Below are positions 1 through 8,156 of a stretch of DNA of 12,126 nucleotides, piece by piece. Within the stretch, counting starts at the first letter, position 1, and each line of letters begins with the position of its first letter. The stretch covers positions 12,820 to 24,945 of the forward strand of contig DPBR01000086.1 of NCBI GenBank assembly GCA_003516865.1, given 5' to 3'. Source of the stretch: Oscillospiraceae bacterium. Lineage in GTDB: Bacteria > Bacillota > Clostridia > Oscillospirales > Ruminococcaceae. A model generated the notes under the pieces. It worked only from the letters and a program-made list of their open reading frames with translations, ran no database searches and was not told the origin of the DNA. The translations under genes were made by a program, and so were the position numbers.

Positions 1-172
1 TTGGGACTTTTCCGCCGAAGCATTCGCACAGTTGTGCGGATAGAGGTGTTTTTGCCCCGCGAGACCCGTGGCAAAAAACGGATTTAAAATGCTCGCTTCG
101 CGGGCAGAATCTATTTTTTCGACAGACTGAATTAAAGTACTGCTTATTATTAACTTAATTAAAGGTGAAATT
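1..172. other. Intergenic region with several short palindromes
   Basis: No credible gene lies here. Three inverted repeats are visible. CGCACA/TGTGCG at 25-30 and 33-38 is nearly a perfect palindrome. TTTTTGCC/GGCAAAAA at 49-56 and 70-77 encloses a 13-nt loop. TGCTCGC/GCGGGCA at 90-96 and 100-106 is a 7-bp stem with one G-T pair. The last one is followed, seven bases on, by a T-run (114-119), so it could be a weak rightward terminator of a gene outside the window. I found no convincing -35/-10 pair for the operon that starts at 173; the promoter may be further upstream or weakly matched. Confidence 0.5.
90..119 (+). terminator. Possible weak intrinsic terminator
   Basis: The stem TGCTCGC/GCGGGCA (90-96 with 100-106, 3-nt loop, one G-T pair) is followed by GAATCTA and then six T (114-119). 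The gap between stem and T-run is longer than usual, so efficiency is doubtful. If it works, it would end a rightward transcript entering from the left edge. Confidence 0.3.
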
Positions 173-787
173 ATGTCAAAATTTAAACAAGGGCTTATAA
201 AATGCCTGCCGCTGCTTATCGTGCTTGTATCGACGGGAATTTTTATTTTTGCGATAAAGTTTGTTATCGGCATATTCTACGAGCCGAAAGACACCGTTTA
301 TATCAAGGAAAACGGCGAGGAAAAATTTGTCGTCATTCAATGCTATCAGAACCCCTCAAGCCACTACTACGTTCTTCCCGGAAATTTCGTCTATGATGAA
401 TCGAAATATACGAACGTTGCTTCCGAACACGACAAAGTCCACCTCGGCGATAACCCCCTCGCTATCTTTACCCTCAACGAAACTCCGGTCGTTATGGACA
501 AGACTGCCGTCAAAACGCTGTTCAGCGGAAACGGTCTGAACGTCTATCAATTCGGCGAATTCGTTCTCTATCGCCTTGAGGGTGAATACGGCGTTTTTGC
601 GCCGCTCCGCGAATACAAAGAGTCCGCAACCCGCCGCAAAAACGACCTCTATGTCGTAAGACAGCTGCTCAAAGACGAACGCTATAAGCGCTTTGAACTG
701 CCTTCGTGGGAAACAGAAGCCGATTTCCTCAAAAATCTCGAAAAAATCGAGTGGTACCTCGACGCAGAATATAACGAAGATATCTAG
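173..787 (+). CDS. Hypothetical membrane-anchored protein, 204 aa
   Basis: I do not recognise this family. The protein has a short basic N-terminus (K3, K5, K10) followed by one strongly hydrophobic segment at about residues 11-36. The rest is a soluble, mixed-charge domain of about 165 residues, rich in aromatic residues and ending in an acidic tail. By the positive-inside rule the soluble part should be outside the membrane (inference). There is no lipobox and no clear signal-peptidase site, so an uncleaved N-terminal anchor is likelier than secretion. The start ATG is preceded by AAAGGTGAAATT, a good ribosome-binding site. It is the first gene of the lepA-hemW operon. Its stop codon overlaps the Shine-Dalgarno site of the next gene, which begins eight bases later, so the two may be translationally coupled and work together. 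No catalytic motif could be seen. Confidence 0.75.
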   Translation: MSKFKQGLIKCLPLLIVLVSTGIFIFAIKFVIGIFYEPKDTVYIKENGEEKFVVIQCYQNPSSHYYVLPGNFVYDESKYTNVASEHDKVHLGDNPLAIFTLNETPVVMDKTAVKTLFSGNGLNVYQFGEFVLYRLEGEYGVFAPLREYKESATRRKNDLYVVRQLLKDERYKRFELPSWETEADFLKNLEKIEWYLDAEYNEDI

Positions 788-795
788 GAGTTATT

Positions 796-1521
796 ATGAG
801 CGAAGAAAATAAACGCCAGCAAAGCAAACTCTACGCCCTCGCTACGCGCGATATCAAAATCAATCTTTCGCCGCAGACAAAGAAAAAACTTATTATACTC
901 GCCGTAACCGTTTGCGCGCTTTTCGCGGTTTCTTTCCTGAGATACAGAATTTATATCAATCTCAGAGGCAACTTGTCTACCCGTATCCTCAACATCATCT
1001 ACCGTATCGTTGAAACAGGTATTACGATATCCGCAATGAGGATTTCGGGTATGGAAATAAAACCCGTTTTCCGCTTTCGGGGCGCGCGGCAATATGTTTT
1101 CGGCGTGATTTCGGGGCTGGTTATCCTTTTCATCATCGCCGTCGTTCCCACATTCTTCGGAACTTCGCTTATCGGTCATCACGCCGAAACCGCCATAGGC
1201 GACTATATCTTCTGCTTTTTCAACTACTTTTTCTTGGTTGCGCCCGTCGAGGAACTCATTTATCGCGTTTTCGTTCAGGATACCCTCACGGATATCCTCC
1301 CGAAAGCAAAATGGCTCGGCGTTGTCGCCGCCGCAGGTATTTTCGGGCTTGCACATATCATAGCAGGTACATGGTATCAGGTCAGAATTACCGCAATTCT
1401 CGGTCTTGTCTGGGGATTTATGAGATATTTCTCCAAGGACCGCGCGTTCTTCTCAACCGTCGTTTCTCACGGTCTTTATGATTTCGGGCTTATTCTCGCC
1501 CTTCAATTTGTCATCAAATAA
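796..1521 (+). CDS. CPBP-family intramembrane metalloprotease homologue
   Basis: This 241-aa polytopic membrane protein carries the three conserved motifs of the CPBP (CAAX protease and bacteriocin-processing, Abi/Rce1-like) family. They are EExxxR at E152-E153-R157, FxxxH at F183-H187, and HxxxD at H225-D229 (family form HxxxN/D/B). These glutamates and histidines form the active centre inside the membrane in Rce1-type enzymes. Hydrophobic stretches lie at about 31-48, 64-82, 100-122, 136-150, 173-190, 197-211 and 221-240. In other bacteria, members process prenylated or small peptides, or protect against bacteriocins; the substrate here is unknown. The Shine-Dalgarno AGGAG overlaps the stop of the upstream gene, suggesting coupling. 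lepA follows after 18 bases. The second motif-bearing half is complete, so the enzyme is probably active. Family assignment is firm; its role is not. Confidence 0.88.
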   Translation: MSEENKRQQSKLYALATRDIKINLSPQTKKKLIILAVTVCALFAVSFLRYRIYINLRGNLSTRILNIIYRIVETGITISAMRISGMEIKPVFRFRGARQYVFGVISGLVILFIIAVVPTFFGTSLIGHHAETAIGDYIFCFFNYFFLVAPVEELIYRVFVQDTLTDILPKAKWLGVVAAAGIFGLAHIIAGTWYQVRITAILGLVWGFMRYFSKDRAFFSTVVSHGLYDFGLILALQFVIK

Positions 1522-1539
1522 CGAAAGGAATTTTCCACA

Positions 1540-3357
1540 ATGTCGGACAAGTCTTATCTTGAAAATATACGGAATTTCTGCATCATCGCGCACATCGACC
1601 ACGGTAAGTCTACCCTCGCGGACAGAATCCTCGAACAGACCGAAACAGTCGCCCTCCGCGATATGGAAGAACAGCTCCTCGATAATATGGACATCGAGCG
1701 CGAACGCGGTATCACAATCAAAGCCCGCGCCGTCCGCCTTAAATATCACGCCGATAACGGAGAGGTCTACATCTTTAACCTCATAGATACCCCCGGTCAC
1801 GTTGACTTTAACTATGAGGTTTCGCGCTCGCTCGTCGCCTGCGAGGGCGCCGTGCTTATCGTTGACGCTTCGCAGGGTATCGAGGCGCAAACGCTCGCTA
1901 ACACTTATCTCGCGGTTGAAAACGACCTTGAAGTCGTTCCGGTCGTGAACAAAATCGACCTCCCAAGCGCTCACCCCGCAGAGGTTAAAGAGGAAATCGA
2001 GAACGTCATCGGTATCGAGGCTATGGACGCGCCCGAAATTTCCGCGAAAATGGGCGTCAACATTCACGCCGTTATGGAGGAAATCGTCAAGAAAATTCCC
2101 GCGCCGAAAGGCGATATCGACGCGCCGCTCAAAGCCCTCATATTCGATTCCGTTTACGACAGCTACAAGGGCGTTATCGTTTATGTCCGCGTGAAAGAAG
2201 GCAGCGTTAAGCCCGGAGATAAAATCAGAATGATGGCGACAGGCGCGGAATTTTCCGTTGTCGAAACGGGCTATATGGGAGCCACGGAGCTTGTTCCCGC
2301 AGGTGAAATCAAGGCGGGAGAGGTCGGATATATCACCGCTTCCATTAAGTCTATCGGCGACACAAAAGTCGGCGATACCGTGACAAACGCGCTTAACCCC
2401 GCAGACGAGGCGCTTCCCGGTTATCGAGAGGTCAACCCGATGGTCTTCAGCGGAATTTACCCCGCGGACGGCGCGAAATATCCCGATTTGCGCGACGCTC
2501 TCGAAAAGCTCCGCCTCAACGACGCTTCGCTCTCATTCGAGCCGGAAAGCTCGGTTGCGCTTGGGTTCGGCTTCAGATGCGGCTTTCTGGGACTGCTTCA
2601 TATGGAGATTATTCAGGAACGCATTGAGCGTGAATTTAACCTCGATATCATCACAACAGCGCCCTCGGTTGTATACAAAATCGAAATGACCGACGGCTCA
2701 ATCAAAATGATTGACAACCCCACGAATTACCCCGATACAACGCTTATCGCGCAGAGCTACGAGCCGATGGTTAACGCGCACGTCTACTCGCCGTCCGACT
2801 ATGTGGGCAGTATTATGGAGCTTTGCCAGAACAGACGCGGCGTTTTCAAGGATATGAAATATATCGACGAAAAGCGCGTCGACCTGCACTATGTCCTCCC
2901 GCTCAACGAAATCGTTTACGACTTCTTCGACGCGCTTAAATCACGCACGCGCGGCTATGCAAGCTATGACTATGAGCTTTCGGGATTCGCGCCGTCAAAA
3001 CTCGTGAAGCTTGATATTATGCTCAACGGAGAGGTTATCGACGCGCTTTCATTCATCGTTTTCGCCGACAGAGCCTACGAAAGAGCGCGCAAAATGGCTG
3101 AAAAGCTTAAGGAAAATATCCCGCGGCAGCTCTTTGAAATTCCCATTCAAGCCTGCGTCGGCGGCAAAATTATCGCTCGCGAAACCATAAAGGCGCTTCG
3201 TAAGGACGTCCTCGCAAAGTGCTATGGCGGCGACATCACGCGTAAGAAAAAGCTCCTCGAAAAGCAAAAAGAGGGCAAAAAGCGTATGAGGCAGTTCGGC
3301 ACGGTCGAGGTCCCGCAGGAAGCGTTTATGTCCGTTCTCAAGCTGGACGACGACTGA
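1540..3357 (+). CDS. lepA: Elongation factor 4 (LepA), ribosome-associated GTPase
   Basis: The 605-aa length is typical for LepA/EF-4, a translational GTPase that acts on the ribosome during translation and in 30S biogenesis. The G domain shows the P-loop AHIDHGKST (17-25), the switch I region with RGITI (56-60), DTPGHVDF (83-90) and NKID (137-140). EF-G-like domains II, III and V follow, with [13 protein letters not shown] at about 345-357. The family-specific C-terminal domain is intact and ends in a basic [14 protein letters not shown] stretch and an [13 protein letters not shown] segment. LepA lacks EF-G domain IV, and none is seen here. The start is supported by GAAAGGA about 11 bases upstream of the ATG. 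The TGA stop shares one base with the hemW start (TGATG), so hemW is likely translated by coupling. Confidence 0.97.
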   Translation: MSDKSYLENIRNFCIIAHIDHGKSTLADRILEQTETVALRDMEEQLLDNMDIERERGITIKARAVRLKYHADNGEVYIFNLIDTPGHVDFNYEVSRSLVACEGAVLIVDASQGIEAQTLANTYLAVENDLEVVPVVNKIDLPSAHPAEVKEEIENVIGIEAMDAPEISAKMGVNIHAVMEEIVKKIPAPKGDIDAPLKALIFDSVYDSYKGVIVYVRVKEGSVKPGDKIRMMATGAEFSVVETGYMGATELVPAGEIKAGEVGYITASIKSIGDTKVGDTVTNALNPADEALPGYREVNPMVFSGIYPADGAKYPDLRDALEKLRLNDASLSFEPESSVALGFGFRCGFLGLLHMEIIQERIEREFNLDIITTAPSVVYKIEMTDGSIKMIDNPTNYPDTTLIAQSYEPMVNAHVYSPSDYVGSIMELCQNRRGVFKDMKYIDEKRVDLHYVLPLNEIVYDFFDALKSRTRGYASYDYELSGFAPSKLVKLDIMLNGEVIDALSFIVFADRAYERARKMAEKLKENIPRQLFEIPIQACVGGKIIARETIKALRKDVLAKCYGGDITRKKKLLEKQKEGKKRMRQFGTVEVPQEAFMSVLKLDDD

Positions 3358-4394
3358 TGAGGGGACTGTATATCCACGTTCCGTTCTGCGTGCGGAAATG
3401 CCCTTACTGCGACTTTTACTCCGAGAAATATTCACGCGCGGAAAGCGAAAGGTTTGTCAATGCCGTTATCCGCAACCTCGCGCGCTATCCCGAAACGTTC
3501 GGAACGGTCTATTTCGGAGGAGGTACGCCCGCGCTTATTTATCCGCAAATCGGCGGTATTTTGCGGGAAATTCGCGTTTCGGACGGCGCGGAAATTACCG
3601 TCGAGTGCAACCCCGACGCTGTGAACGAGCAAATTCTCGCCGAATTAAAGGCGGCGGGCGTTAATCGGCTCTCTTTCGGCGTTCAATCGCTGGACAAGAG
3701 CGAACTTGCCGCGCTTGGCAGACTTCACGGCGCGGATACCGCGGAAAAAGCGATTTTGCAGGCGGTTTCGGTCGGTTTTCGCAATATTTCGGTCGATATT
3801 ATGCTCGGCGTTCCAAATCAGACGGAAACGTCGCTTATTCAAACGATTGACGCTCTCGCAGAGCTTCCTATAACCCACGTTTCCGCTTATCTTCTCAAAA
3901 TCGAGCAGAATACGCCATTCGGGAAAAATCCGCCCGTTATCCCCGACGACGACGAGCAAGCGGCGCTCTATCTCGCGGCAGTGAGGCGGCTTGATGAACA
4001 CGGCTTTCGGCAGTATGAAATCAGCAATTTCGCAAAGGACGGTTTCAAAAGCGCGCACAACCTCATTTACTGGAACGCGGGTGAATATGTCGGAATCGGC
4101 CCCGCCGCGCACTCCTATTATAACGGGAAAAGATTCGCCGTTCCGAGAAATCTCGGAGATTTTATCGAAAATGCCGCGCAAAATGAAATTATCACGGACG
4201 AAAATCCCGACGTTTATGAGGAAAAAATTATGCTCGGTCTGCGGCTTTCGGAGGGCGTTTTGCTTGACGAACGGATTGAGAAGCGGCTTAAACTCGTTCC
4301 AAAAGAGTATTTTCGCGTTCTGGACGGGAGAATTTCGCTCACTCCAAAGGGATTTCTCGTTTCCAACAAGATTATCTCGACTATTCTTGCATAA
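3357..4394 (+). CDS. hemW: HemW, radical-SAM heme chaperone (HemN-like)
   Basis: The 345-aa protein has the radical-SAM cluster motif CxxxCxxC at C11-C15-C18 followed by D-F. This C-x-F continuation marks HemW, whereas true oxygen-independent coproporphyrinogen oxidase (HemN) has a further cysteine. Other family signatures are GGGTP (54-58), the SFGVQS strand (106-111), YEISNFA (220-226) and the HNxxYW motif at H234-W239, which contains the histidine linked to heme binding in HemW. It is therefore more likely a heme-binding/trafficking protein than an enzyme of porphyrin synthesis, although such genes are often annotated as hemN. It is slightly shorter than the roughly 375-380 aa of well-known members, with a compact C-terminal part. 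lepA-hemW pairs are common in Firmicutes, often followed by hrcA; here a terminator follows instead. Confidence 0.93.
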   Translation: MRGLYIHVPFCVRKCPYCDFYSEKYSRAESERFVNAVIRNLARYPETFGTVYFGGGTPALIYPQIGGILREIRVSDGAEITVECNPDAVNEQILAELKAAGVNRLSFGVQSLDKSELAALGRLHGADTAEKAILQAVSVGFRNISVDIMLGVPNQTETSLIQTIDALAELPITHVSAYLLKIEQNTPFGKNPPVIPDDDEQAALYLAAVRRLDEHGFRQYEISNFAKDGFKSAHNLIYWNAGEYVGIGPAAHSYYNGKRFAVPRNLGDFIENAAQNEIITDENPDVYEEKIMLGLRLSEGVLLDERIEKRLKLVPKEYFRVLDGRISLTPKGFLVSNKIISTILA

Positions 4395-4398
4395 AAAA

Positions 4399-4426
4399 CG
4401 CTGCTCCGAAAAGCAGCGCTTTTTTT
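4399..4426. terminator. Bidirectional intrinsic terminator between hemW and the MCP gene
   Basis: The stem CGCTGCT/AGCAGCG (4399-4405 with 4412-4418, 6-nt loop) has seven T downstream on the plus strand (4420-4426). On the other side are six A (4393-4398), which give a U-tract on the minus strand. It sits in the 42-base gap between two convergent genes and can stop both transcripts. Confidence 0.9.
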
Positions 4427-4436
4427 ATTCCGTAAT

Positions 4437-6377
4437 TTACGCTTTCAGCTTCGCAACTTCTTCGTGAAGCACCGTCGACATTCCGCTCAGCTCCTCGCAG
4501 GACGCCGCGGATTCTTCCGCCGTCGAGCTGTTCTGCTCCGTTACCGCGCGTATCCTGTCGGCTTCGTCTTCAATCTGCTTCGCGCTCTCCGACTGTACAA
4601 GCGACGCTTCCGATATCTTTGAAATAAGGTCGCCCGTCTGCTTCGAGAAGTCCTTAACCTCGGTCATCGCTTCGGCTGTGCGCGCCGCAATCTGCGCGCC
4701 GTTGTTTACAGCCGCAATCGTCGCGTTTATCAGCTCGTTCGTGTTGTTCGCAGCCTCCGCAGACTTCGACGCCAAGTTCCTTACCTCGTCCGCTACTACC
4801 GCAAAGCCCTTGCCCGCTTCTCCCGCGCGCGCAGCCTCAATCGCCGCGTTAAGCGACAGAATGTTCGTCTGGAACGCTATGTCCTCAATCGTCTTGATTA
4901 TCACGCTTATCTCGTTCGAGCGGTTCTTTATCTCCTCCATCGCCGCAAGCATATTCGATATCTCTCTGTCCTGATTCGTTATCCTGTCTTCCGTAACCTT
5001 TGACAGCTTGTCCGCTTTCTCCGCATTTTCAGTGTTGTTCGTGATATGCTCGGATATCCTGTCAATCGCCCCTACAAGCGTTTCTATCGCGGTCGCCTGC
5101 TTCGACGTTCCCTCGGCAAGCCTCATTGCGCCCTCGGCCATCTGGTCCGCACCCGTTTTTACGCTGTCCGCAGACGACGCTATGTGCTGTATCACAACGC
5201 TGAGATTGTCGCGGATTTGCCTGAACGACTCCTCAATCTTTACGAAATCTCCCACATACGCCATATTCGGCTCTCCCGAAAAATCTCCGTCCGCCATCAT
5301 CGACAGCTGCCGCGAAATATCAGCTATGTAATCCCGCAGAGTATGTTTCGCATCTTCAAGCTTCTTCGCGAAATGCCCGATTTCATCATCGCCGAACGTA
5401 AACGTCGAATCAGGCGTCGAAAGCTGCCCCGTTCGCATCTCCTCTGCTATTCTGTTCGACTCTGCTATCGGTTTCCCGACTATCTTTCTGATGAACACTA
5501 TCATAATAAGGTCGATTATCGCAAGACATACTACCGACATTATCGCAGATACTATTATTATGCTGCCGAACGACTTGTCCGTTTCCGCAGACGATAGCCC
5601 CGAAAAATACGCGCCGACTATGTTGCCATCATAATCCTTCATTGGCTGATAGTTTACAAAGTGATTCTGTCCGAAAAGCGTCGCTTGGCCAACATACTCC
5701 CCGCCCTCTTTTACAACGCGCTGATAAATATTATCATACATCGGCAGGTCTATCGCGCGCGCCCCCGTTTCATCAATCAGAGTCGTCGCATAGCGCGTCT
5801 TGTCGGAGAAAATCGATACCTCGGCGGTCGTCTGCGACTTTACGTTATCAAGATATTCGCTCGCGCGCATGTCCATTCCAACAAGCATCGTTCCGACAAT
5901 TTCTCCCGTTTCTACATATAATACGGGTCCCATATACTGAAGCGAAAGCGGTACGTTCTTGTCCGTGAAAATGCCGCTTATCGCTCCGCCTTCCACTACC
6001 TCGTTTATCCTCGACGAACTGAGATTGAAATTGTCCGTCTTCCATACAACATTACCGCCAAGGTCGCAGACGCACGCAAAATCATAGTCCGTCCCTTTGG
6101 ATTTCGCCCAGCGCTCGTTTACCTTTTCAAGCTTTTTCCCCGTCACGGCGGTGTAATCAACGCCCTCGCCGCTCCACGACAAGGCAATCTCCTTTAAACG
6201 GTCTATCTGCACCCGAACGTCGTTTTCAAGAACGCCTACTCCCACAGTAACCTGCGACATCATCACGGCATTGCTGTGTTTTTTTGATACCACAACGCTT
6301 ACCGTAACCACAATCGCCACGATAGCTGTCAGCGCAACCGTTACCGCTAACAATATTTTTTTAGTAATTTTTGACAT
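4437..6377 (-). CDS. Methyl-accepting chemotaxis protein with Cache sensor domain
   Basis: This 646-aa transmembrane chemoreceptor has TM1 at about 8-30, an extracytoplasmic region at about 31-270, TM2 at about 271-296, HAMP at about 297-350, and a cytoplasmic signalling coiled coil to the end. The sensor part contains a Cache-type PAS-like domain; residues 180-262 ([18 protein letters not shown] onward, [16 protein letters not shown]) resemble the Cache_3/sCache_3 group that binds small organic ligands. The highly conserved hairpin tip that contacts CheA and CheW is intact: [21 protein letters not shown] (about 500-520), then [15 protein letters not shown]. Glutamate/glutamine-rich helices on both sides offer methylation sites. 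There is no C-terminal pentapeptide for CheR docking. The start ATG follows GGGGGAG at good spacing. No che or flagellar genes are nearby, so it is an orphan receptor; its ligand is unknown. Confidence 0.95.
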   Translation of the reverse strand: MSKITKKILLAVTVALTAIVAIVVTVSVVVSKKHSNAVMMSQVTVGVGVLENDVRVQIDRLKEIALSWSGEGVDYTAVTGKKLEKVNERWAKSKGTDYDFACVCDLGGNVVWKTDNFNLSSSRINEVVEGGAISGIFTDKNVPLSLQYMGPVLYVETGEIVGTMLVGMDMRASEYLDNVKSQTTAEVSIFSDKTRYATTLIDETGARAIDLPMYDNIYQRVVKEGGEYVGQATLFGQNHFVNYQPMKDYDGNIVGAYFSGLSSAETDKSFGSIIIVSAIMSVVCLAIIDLIMIVFIRKIVGKPIAESNRIAEEMRTGQLSTPDSTFTFGDDEIGHFAKKLEDAKHTLRDYIADISRQLSMMADGDFSGEPNMAYVGDFVKIEESFRQIRDNLSVVIQHIASSADSVKTGADQMAEGAMRLAEGTSKQATAIETLVGAIDRISEHITNNTENAEKADKLSKVTEDRITNQDREISNMLAAMEEIKNRSNEISVIIKTIEDIAFQTNILSLNAAIEAARAGEAGKGFAVVADEVRNLASKSAEAANNTNELINATIAAVNNGAQIAARTAEAMTEVKDFSKQTGDLISKISEASLVQSESAKQIEDEADRIRAVTEQNSSTAEESAASCEELSGMSTVLHEEVAKLKA

Positions 6378-6422
6378 AATTACTCCCCCTCGGTGCCGGA
6401 TTTTATAAGTTTTATCAATTTT

Positions 6423-6451
6423 ATTATATCATATTGTCAGAAAAAAGTAAA
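6423..6451 (-). promoter_or_regulatory. Sigma-A-type promoter with extended -10 for the MCP gene
   Basis: On the minus strand the -10 TATAAT (6423-6428) is a perfect match and is preceded by TG one base away, giving an extended -10 (TGATATAAT). A -35-like TTTACT (6446-6451) lies 17 bases upstream. Transcription should start near 6416, leaving a leader of about 40 nt, too short for a riboswitch. I saw no sigma-28-type motif. Confidence 0.75.
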
Positions 6452-6526
6452 GTATTAATTGTATAATTAATTGGCTTTTTTTATATTTCATAAAAATTCT
6501 GAGAAAAAATATTGTTTGAATTGCAC

Positions 6527-6550
6527 AAAAAAGGCGGCTTTATCGCCGCC
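6527..6550 (-). terminator. Intrinsic terminator of the vWA lipoprotein gene
   Basis: GGCGGC/GCCGCC (6533-6538 with 6545-6550) forms a GC-only 6-bp stem with a 6-nt loop. It can be lengthened by A-T pairs between AAAA and TTTT on either side. On the minus strand it is followed by six U (complement of 6527-6532). It lies just downstream of the stop codon of the gene at 6565-7887. Confidence 0.85.
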
Positions 6551-6564
6551 TTTTGGGGGTATGA

Positions 6565-7887
6565 TTATTCCAGATAACCGTTAACAATCCTTATCATCAT
6601 ATCGGACAGCTTCTCGACATTGAACGCGCCGATTGTCGGCTTCAGGTGGCTCCCGCCTACGCCGCTGTCGTCGGTCAGAAACGTGTACGTTCCGCCTGTC
6701 GTGAACGCCATCGTGCGGAGAAGATATTCGGTCGATTTGTCAATTCCGCTCGACGCTATCGGAACTATCCTTATGCCCTTTTCCGCCGCTTCGCGAATAT
6801 GCTTGTTTACCTCGGATACCGTCTGCGCGTCATCGTGGGGCGGAGCGTCAAGCACCAAGAACATTATCCTTGTCGCGTTCCAGTCGTCGTTCCAGTTGTG
6901 GCTGTTTATCGCGCTGTCAAGCGCCGTATGAACCGCTTCGGGGAAATCTCCGCCGCCGCCCGCGCTCTGCTCGCGGATTGCTTCAGCAGACTTTTCGATA
7001 TCATCGGTGAACGGGAACTGACGAACCACATATTCATCGCCCTCATCACGATAGAAATTCACGCTCGTGCGGACAATCATATTGCCGTTGTCGGACTGAA
7101 TTTTACGGACGATGCTTTCAAGCTCGACTTTGAGATATTCAAGCTCATCGCACATCGAACCCGTCGTATCGCACATTATCATCAAATCAAGCGACTTCTC
7201 AACATCGTCTTTTCCAACGGTTCCGAGGTCGCATTCAAGCTCCGCGCTCCCCGTAACGCCGCCGAGCGTCTTTTTCACGCCGTAAAAATCAACCGTGATT
7301 TCCTGCGTCGCGCCGTCTATTTCCGGATAAAAAAGATACGCCATGCCCTTGTTGTCCGTAACCGCGCTCGTTATCGCCGAACCGCAGCTTACTTTTGCGC
7401 CCTCAAGCGGCTCGCCGTTTGACGTAACCTTAACCGCAATCCTGTGGTCGGTTTCGTTTTTCCAAGCTTTTTTGTAGGAACTCCAGCTATCCTGAGAATC
7501 GTAAAGCTCCTGCCAGTCAGCCCAGTGAGCGTTGTCGTTCCACTCGCCGCCCGTCAGCAAGCCCGCCTGCGGGGGAATTTCGGGATTATCAATAACAATC
7601 GGTTCGCAGCCCATTTCCCCTTCTGCCGCCGCAGCGCCGGACGCAATATCTATATCTGTCGCCATATCAGCCTTTTCCGCAAACGACTTCATCGTGCCTT
7701 CAACCGCGCCCGCTTCGCCGGATTTTATTCCTGTGCCGCCGATGTCGGTGCCGCCGTATACCTCGCTTTTGCTCGCCGCAGAGGAGCCTGACGGCGCGGG
7801 AGTCGGTCCGTTTACCCCGCCGCTTGAACAGCCTGTTATTGACAGCACAACCGCCGCTGCCGCTAAAATTGACAAGTATTTTTTCAT
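6565..7887 (-). CDS. Secreted lipoprotein with von Willebrand factor A domain
   Basis: The 440-aa precursor starts with a lipoprotein signal peptide; the lipobox is SITGC with C20 as the lipidated cysteine. A low-complexity Gly/Ser/Pro/Ala linker follows (about 21-60). A middle region holds a Trp-rich stretch (NDNAHWADWQELYDSQDSW, 117-135) and then a beta-rich, Ig- or carboxypeptidase-regulatory-like segment (about 148-222, GEPLEGAKV). A vWA domain occupies about 232-440. Its metal-ion-dependent adhesion site reads D240-T-T-G-S244; this is DxTxS, with Thr in place of the first Ser of the canonical DxSxS. Further acidic positions are D314 (GGGGDFPEA) and D347 (VLDAPPHDD). It is probably a surface protein that binds another protein or ligand through a divalent metal; the partner is unknown. 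The start is supported by AAAGAGG. It appears monocistronic, with its own terminator and long leader. Confidence 0.88.
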   Translation of the reverse strand: MKKYLSILAAAAVVLSITGCSSGGVNGPTPAPSGSSAASKSEVYGGTDIGGTGIKSGEAGAVEGTMKSFAEKADMATDIDIASGAAAAEGEMGCEPIVIDNPEIPPQAGLLTGGEWNDNAHWADWQELYDSQDSWSSYKKAWKNETDHRIAVKVTSNGEPLEGAKVSCGSAITSAVTDNKGMAYLFYPEIDGATQEITVDFYGVKKTLGGVTGSAELECDLGTVGKDDVEKSLDLMIMCDTTGSMCDELEYLKVELESIVRKIQSDNGNMIVRTSVNFYRDEGDEYVVRQFPFTDDIEKSAEAIREQSAGGGGDFPEAVHTALDSAINSHNWNDDWNATRIMFLVLDAPPHDDAQTVSEVNKHIREAAEKGIRIVPIASSGIDKSTEYLLRTMAFTTGGTYTFLTDDSGVGGSHLKPTIGAFNVEKLSDMMIRIVNGYLE

Positions 7888-8040
7888 AAAAACCTCTTTT
7901 CTGTACAGGATTTAATCGGTGAAAAAGCGCCGAAGTTTGTATGTGAACCCCGATTATTTTTATCCTGATATTATTCCCGATGTTAAATCAAATGTCTGCT
8001 GAAATCTTTCTGTATATTAACGCCGCGCGGCGCTTTTTCC
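7888..8040 (-). promoter_or_regulatory. Candidate structured 5' leader of the vWA lipoprotein gene
   Basis: Several complementary segments lie upstream of the start codon. GAAAAAGCGCCG (7921-7932) and CGGCGCTTTTTC (8028-8039) are a perfect 12-bp inverted repeat 95 bases apart. The distal arm overlaps a local 12-base palindrome, CGCCGCGCGGCG (8021-8032). TAATCGG (7913-7919) is complementary to CCGATTA (7950-7956). The overlapping stretch 7909-7919 can instead pair with 7977-7989 as 11 bp with a 2-nt bulge. These pairings compete or cross (pseudoknot-like), as in a regulatory leader, and end about 12 nt from the Shine-Dalgarno. I cannot match it to a known riboswitch class and found no clear -35/-10 pair to fix the transcript start. 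Confidence 0.4.
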
Positions 8041-8113
8041 TGAAGAAAAACGGATTTTTTTCCGCTTTCTGACAATAATACCCGACAGCCTTTGAAAAAG
8101 TTGCATTTTTTGC

Positions 8114-8148
8114 AAAAAAATTTTCCCCTCAATTAAAATGAGGGGAAA
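8114..8148 (-). terminator. Intrinsic terminator after the SCP2-like gene
   Basis: TTTCCCCTCA/TGAGGGGAAA (8122-8131 with 8139-8148) is a perfect 10-bp stem with a 7-nt loop. It is followed on the minus strand by a U-rich tract (complement of 8114-8121). It lies a few bases past the stop of the SCP2-like gene and marks the end of the ilvE-to-SCP2 transcription unit. Confidence 0.9.
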
Positions 8149-8156
8149 TTTTGGTT

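Noticed and set aside
119..160. Promoter for the operon starting at 173
   Set aside because: TCGACA at 119-124 has no good -10 at 16-18 bases; the TATTAT-like hexamer is about 20 bases away, so the match is too poor to call.
784..2067. Long minus-strand open frames opposite the CPBP and lepA genes
   Set aside because: They lie antisense to genes with clear family motifs, have no plausible ribosome-binding sites and resemble no family. They follow from codon bias on the opposite strand.
3357..4394. Annotation as coproporphyrinogen III oxidase (hemN)
   Set aside because: The cluster motif continues C-D-F rather than C-x-C, and HNxxYW is present, both pointing to HemW.
6646..7422. 258-codon plus-strand frame inside the vWA lipoprotein gene
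   Set aside because: It is antisense to a gene with a signal peptide and conserved MIDAS. The translation is Arg-rich and low in recognisable structure.
8045..8075. Second terminator in the gap after the SCP2-like gene
   Set aside because: CGGA/TCCG with a poly-A loop is only 4-6 bp and the unit already has a strong terminator at 8114-8148.
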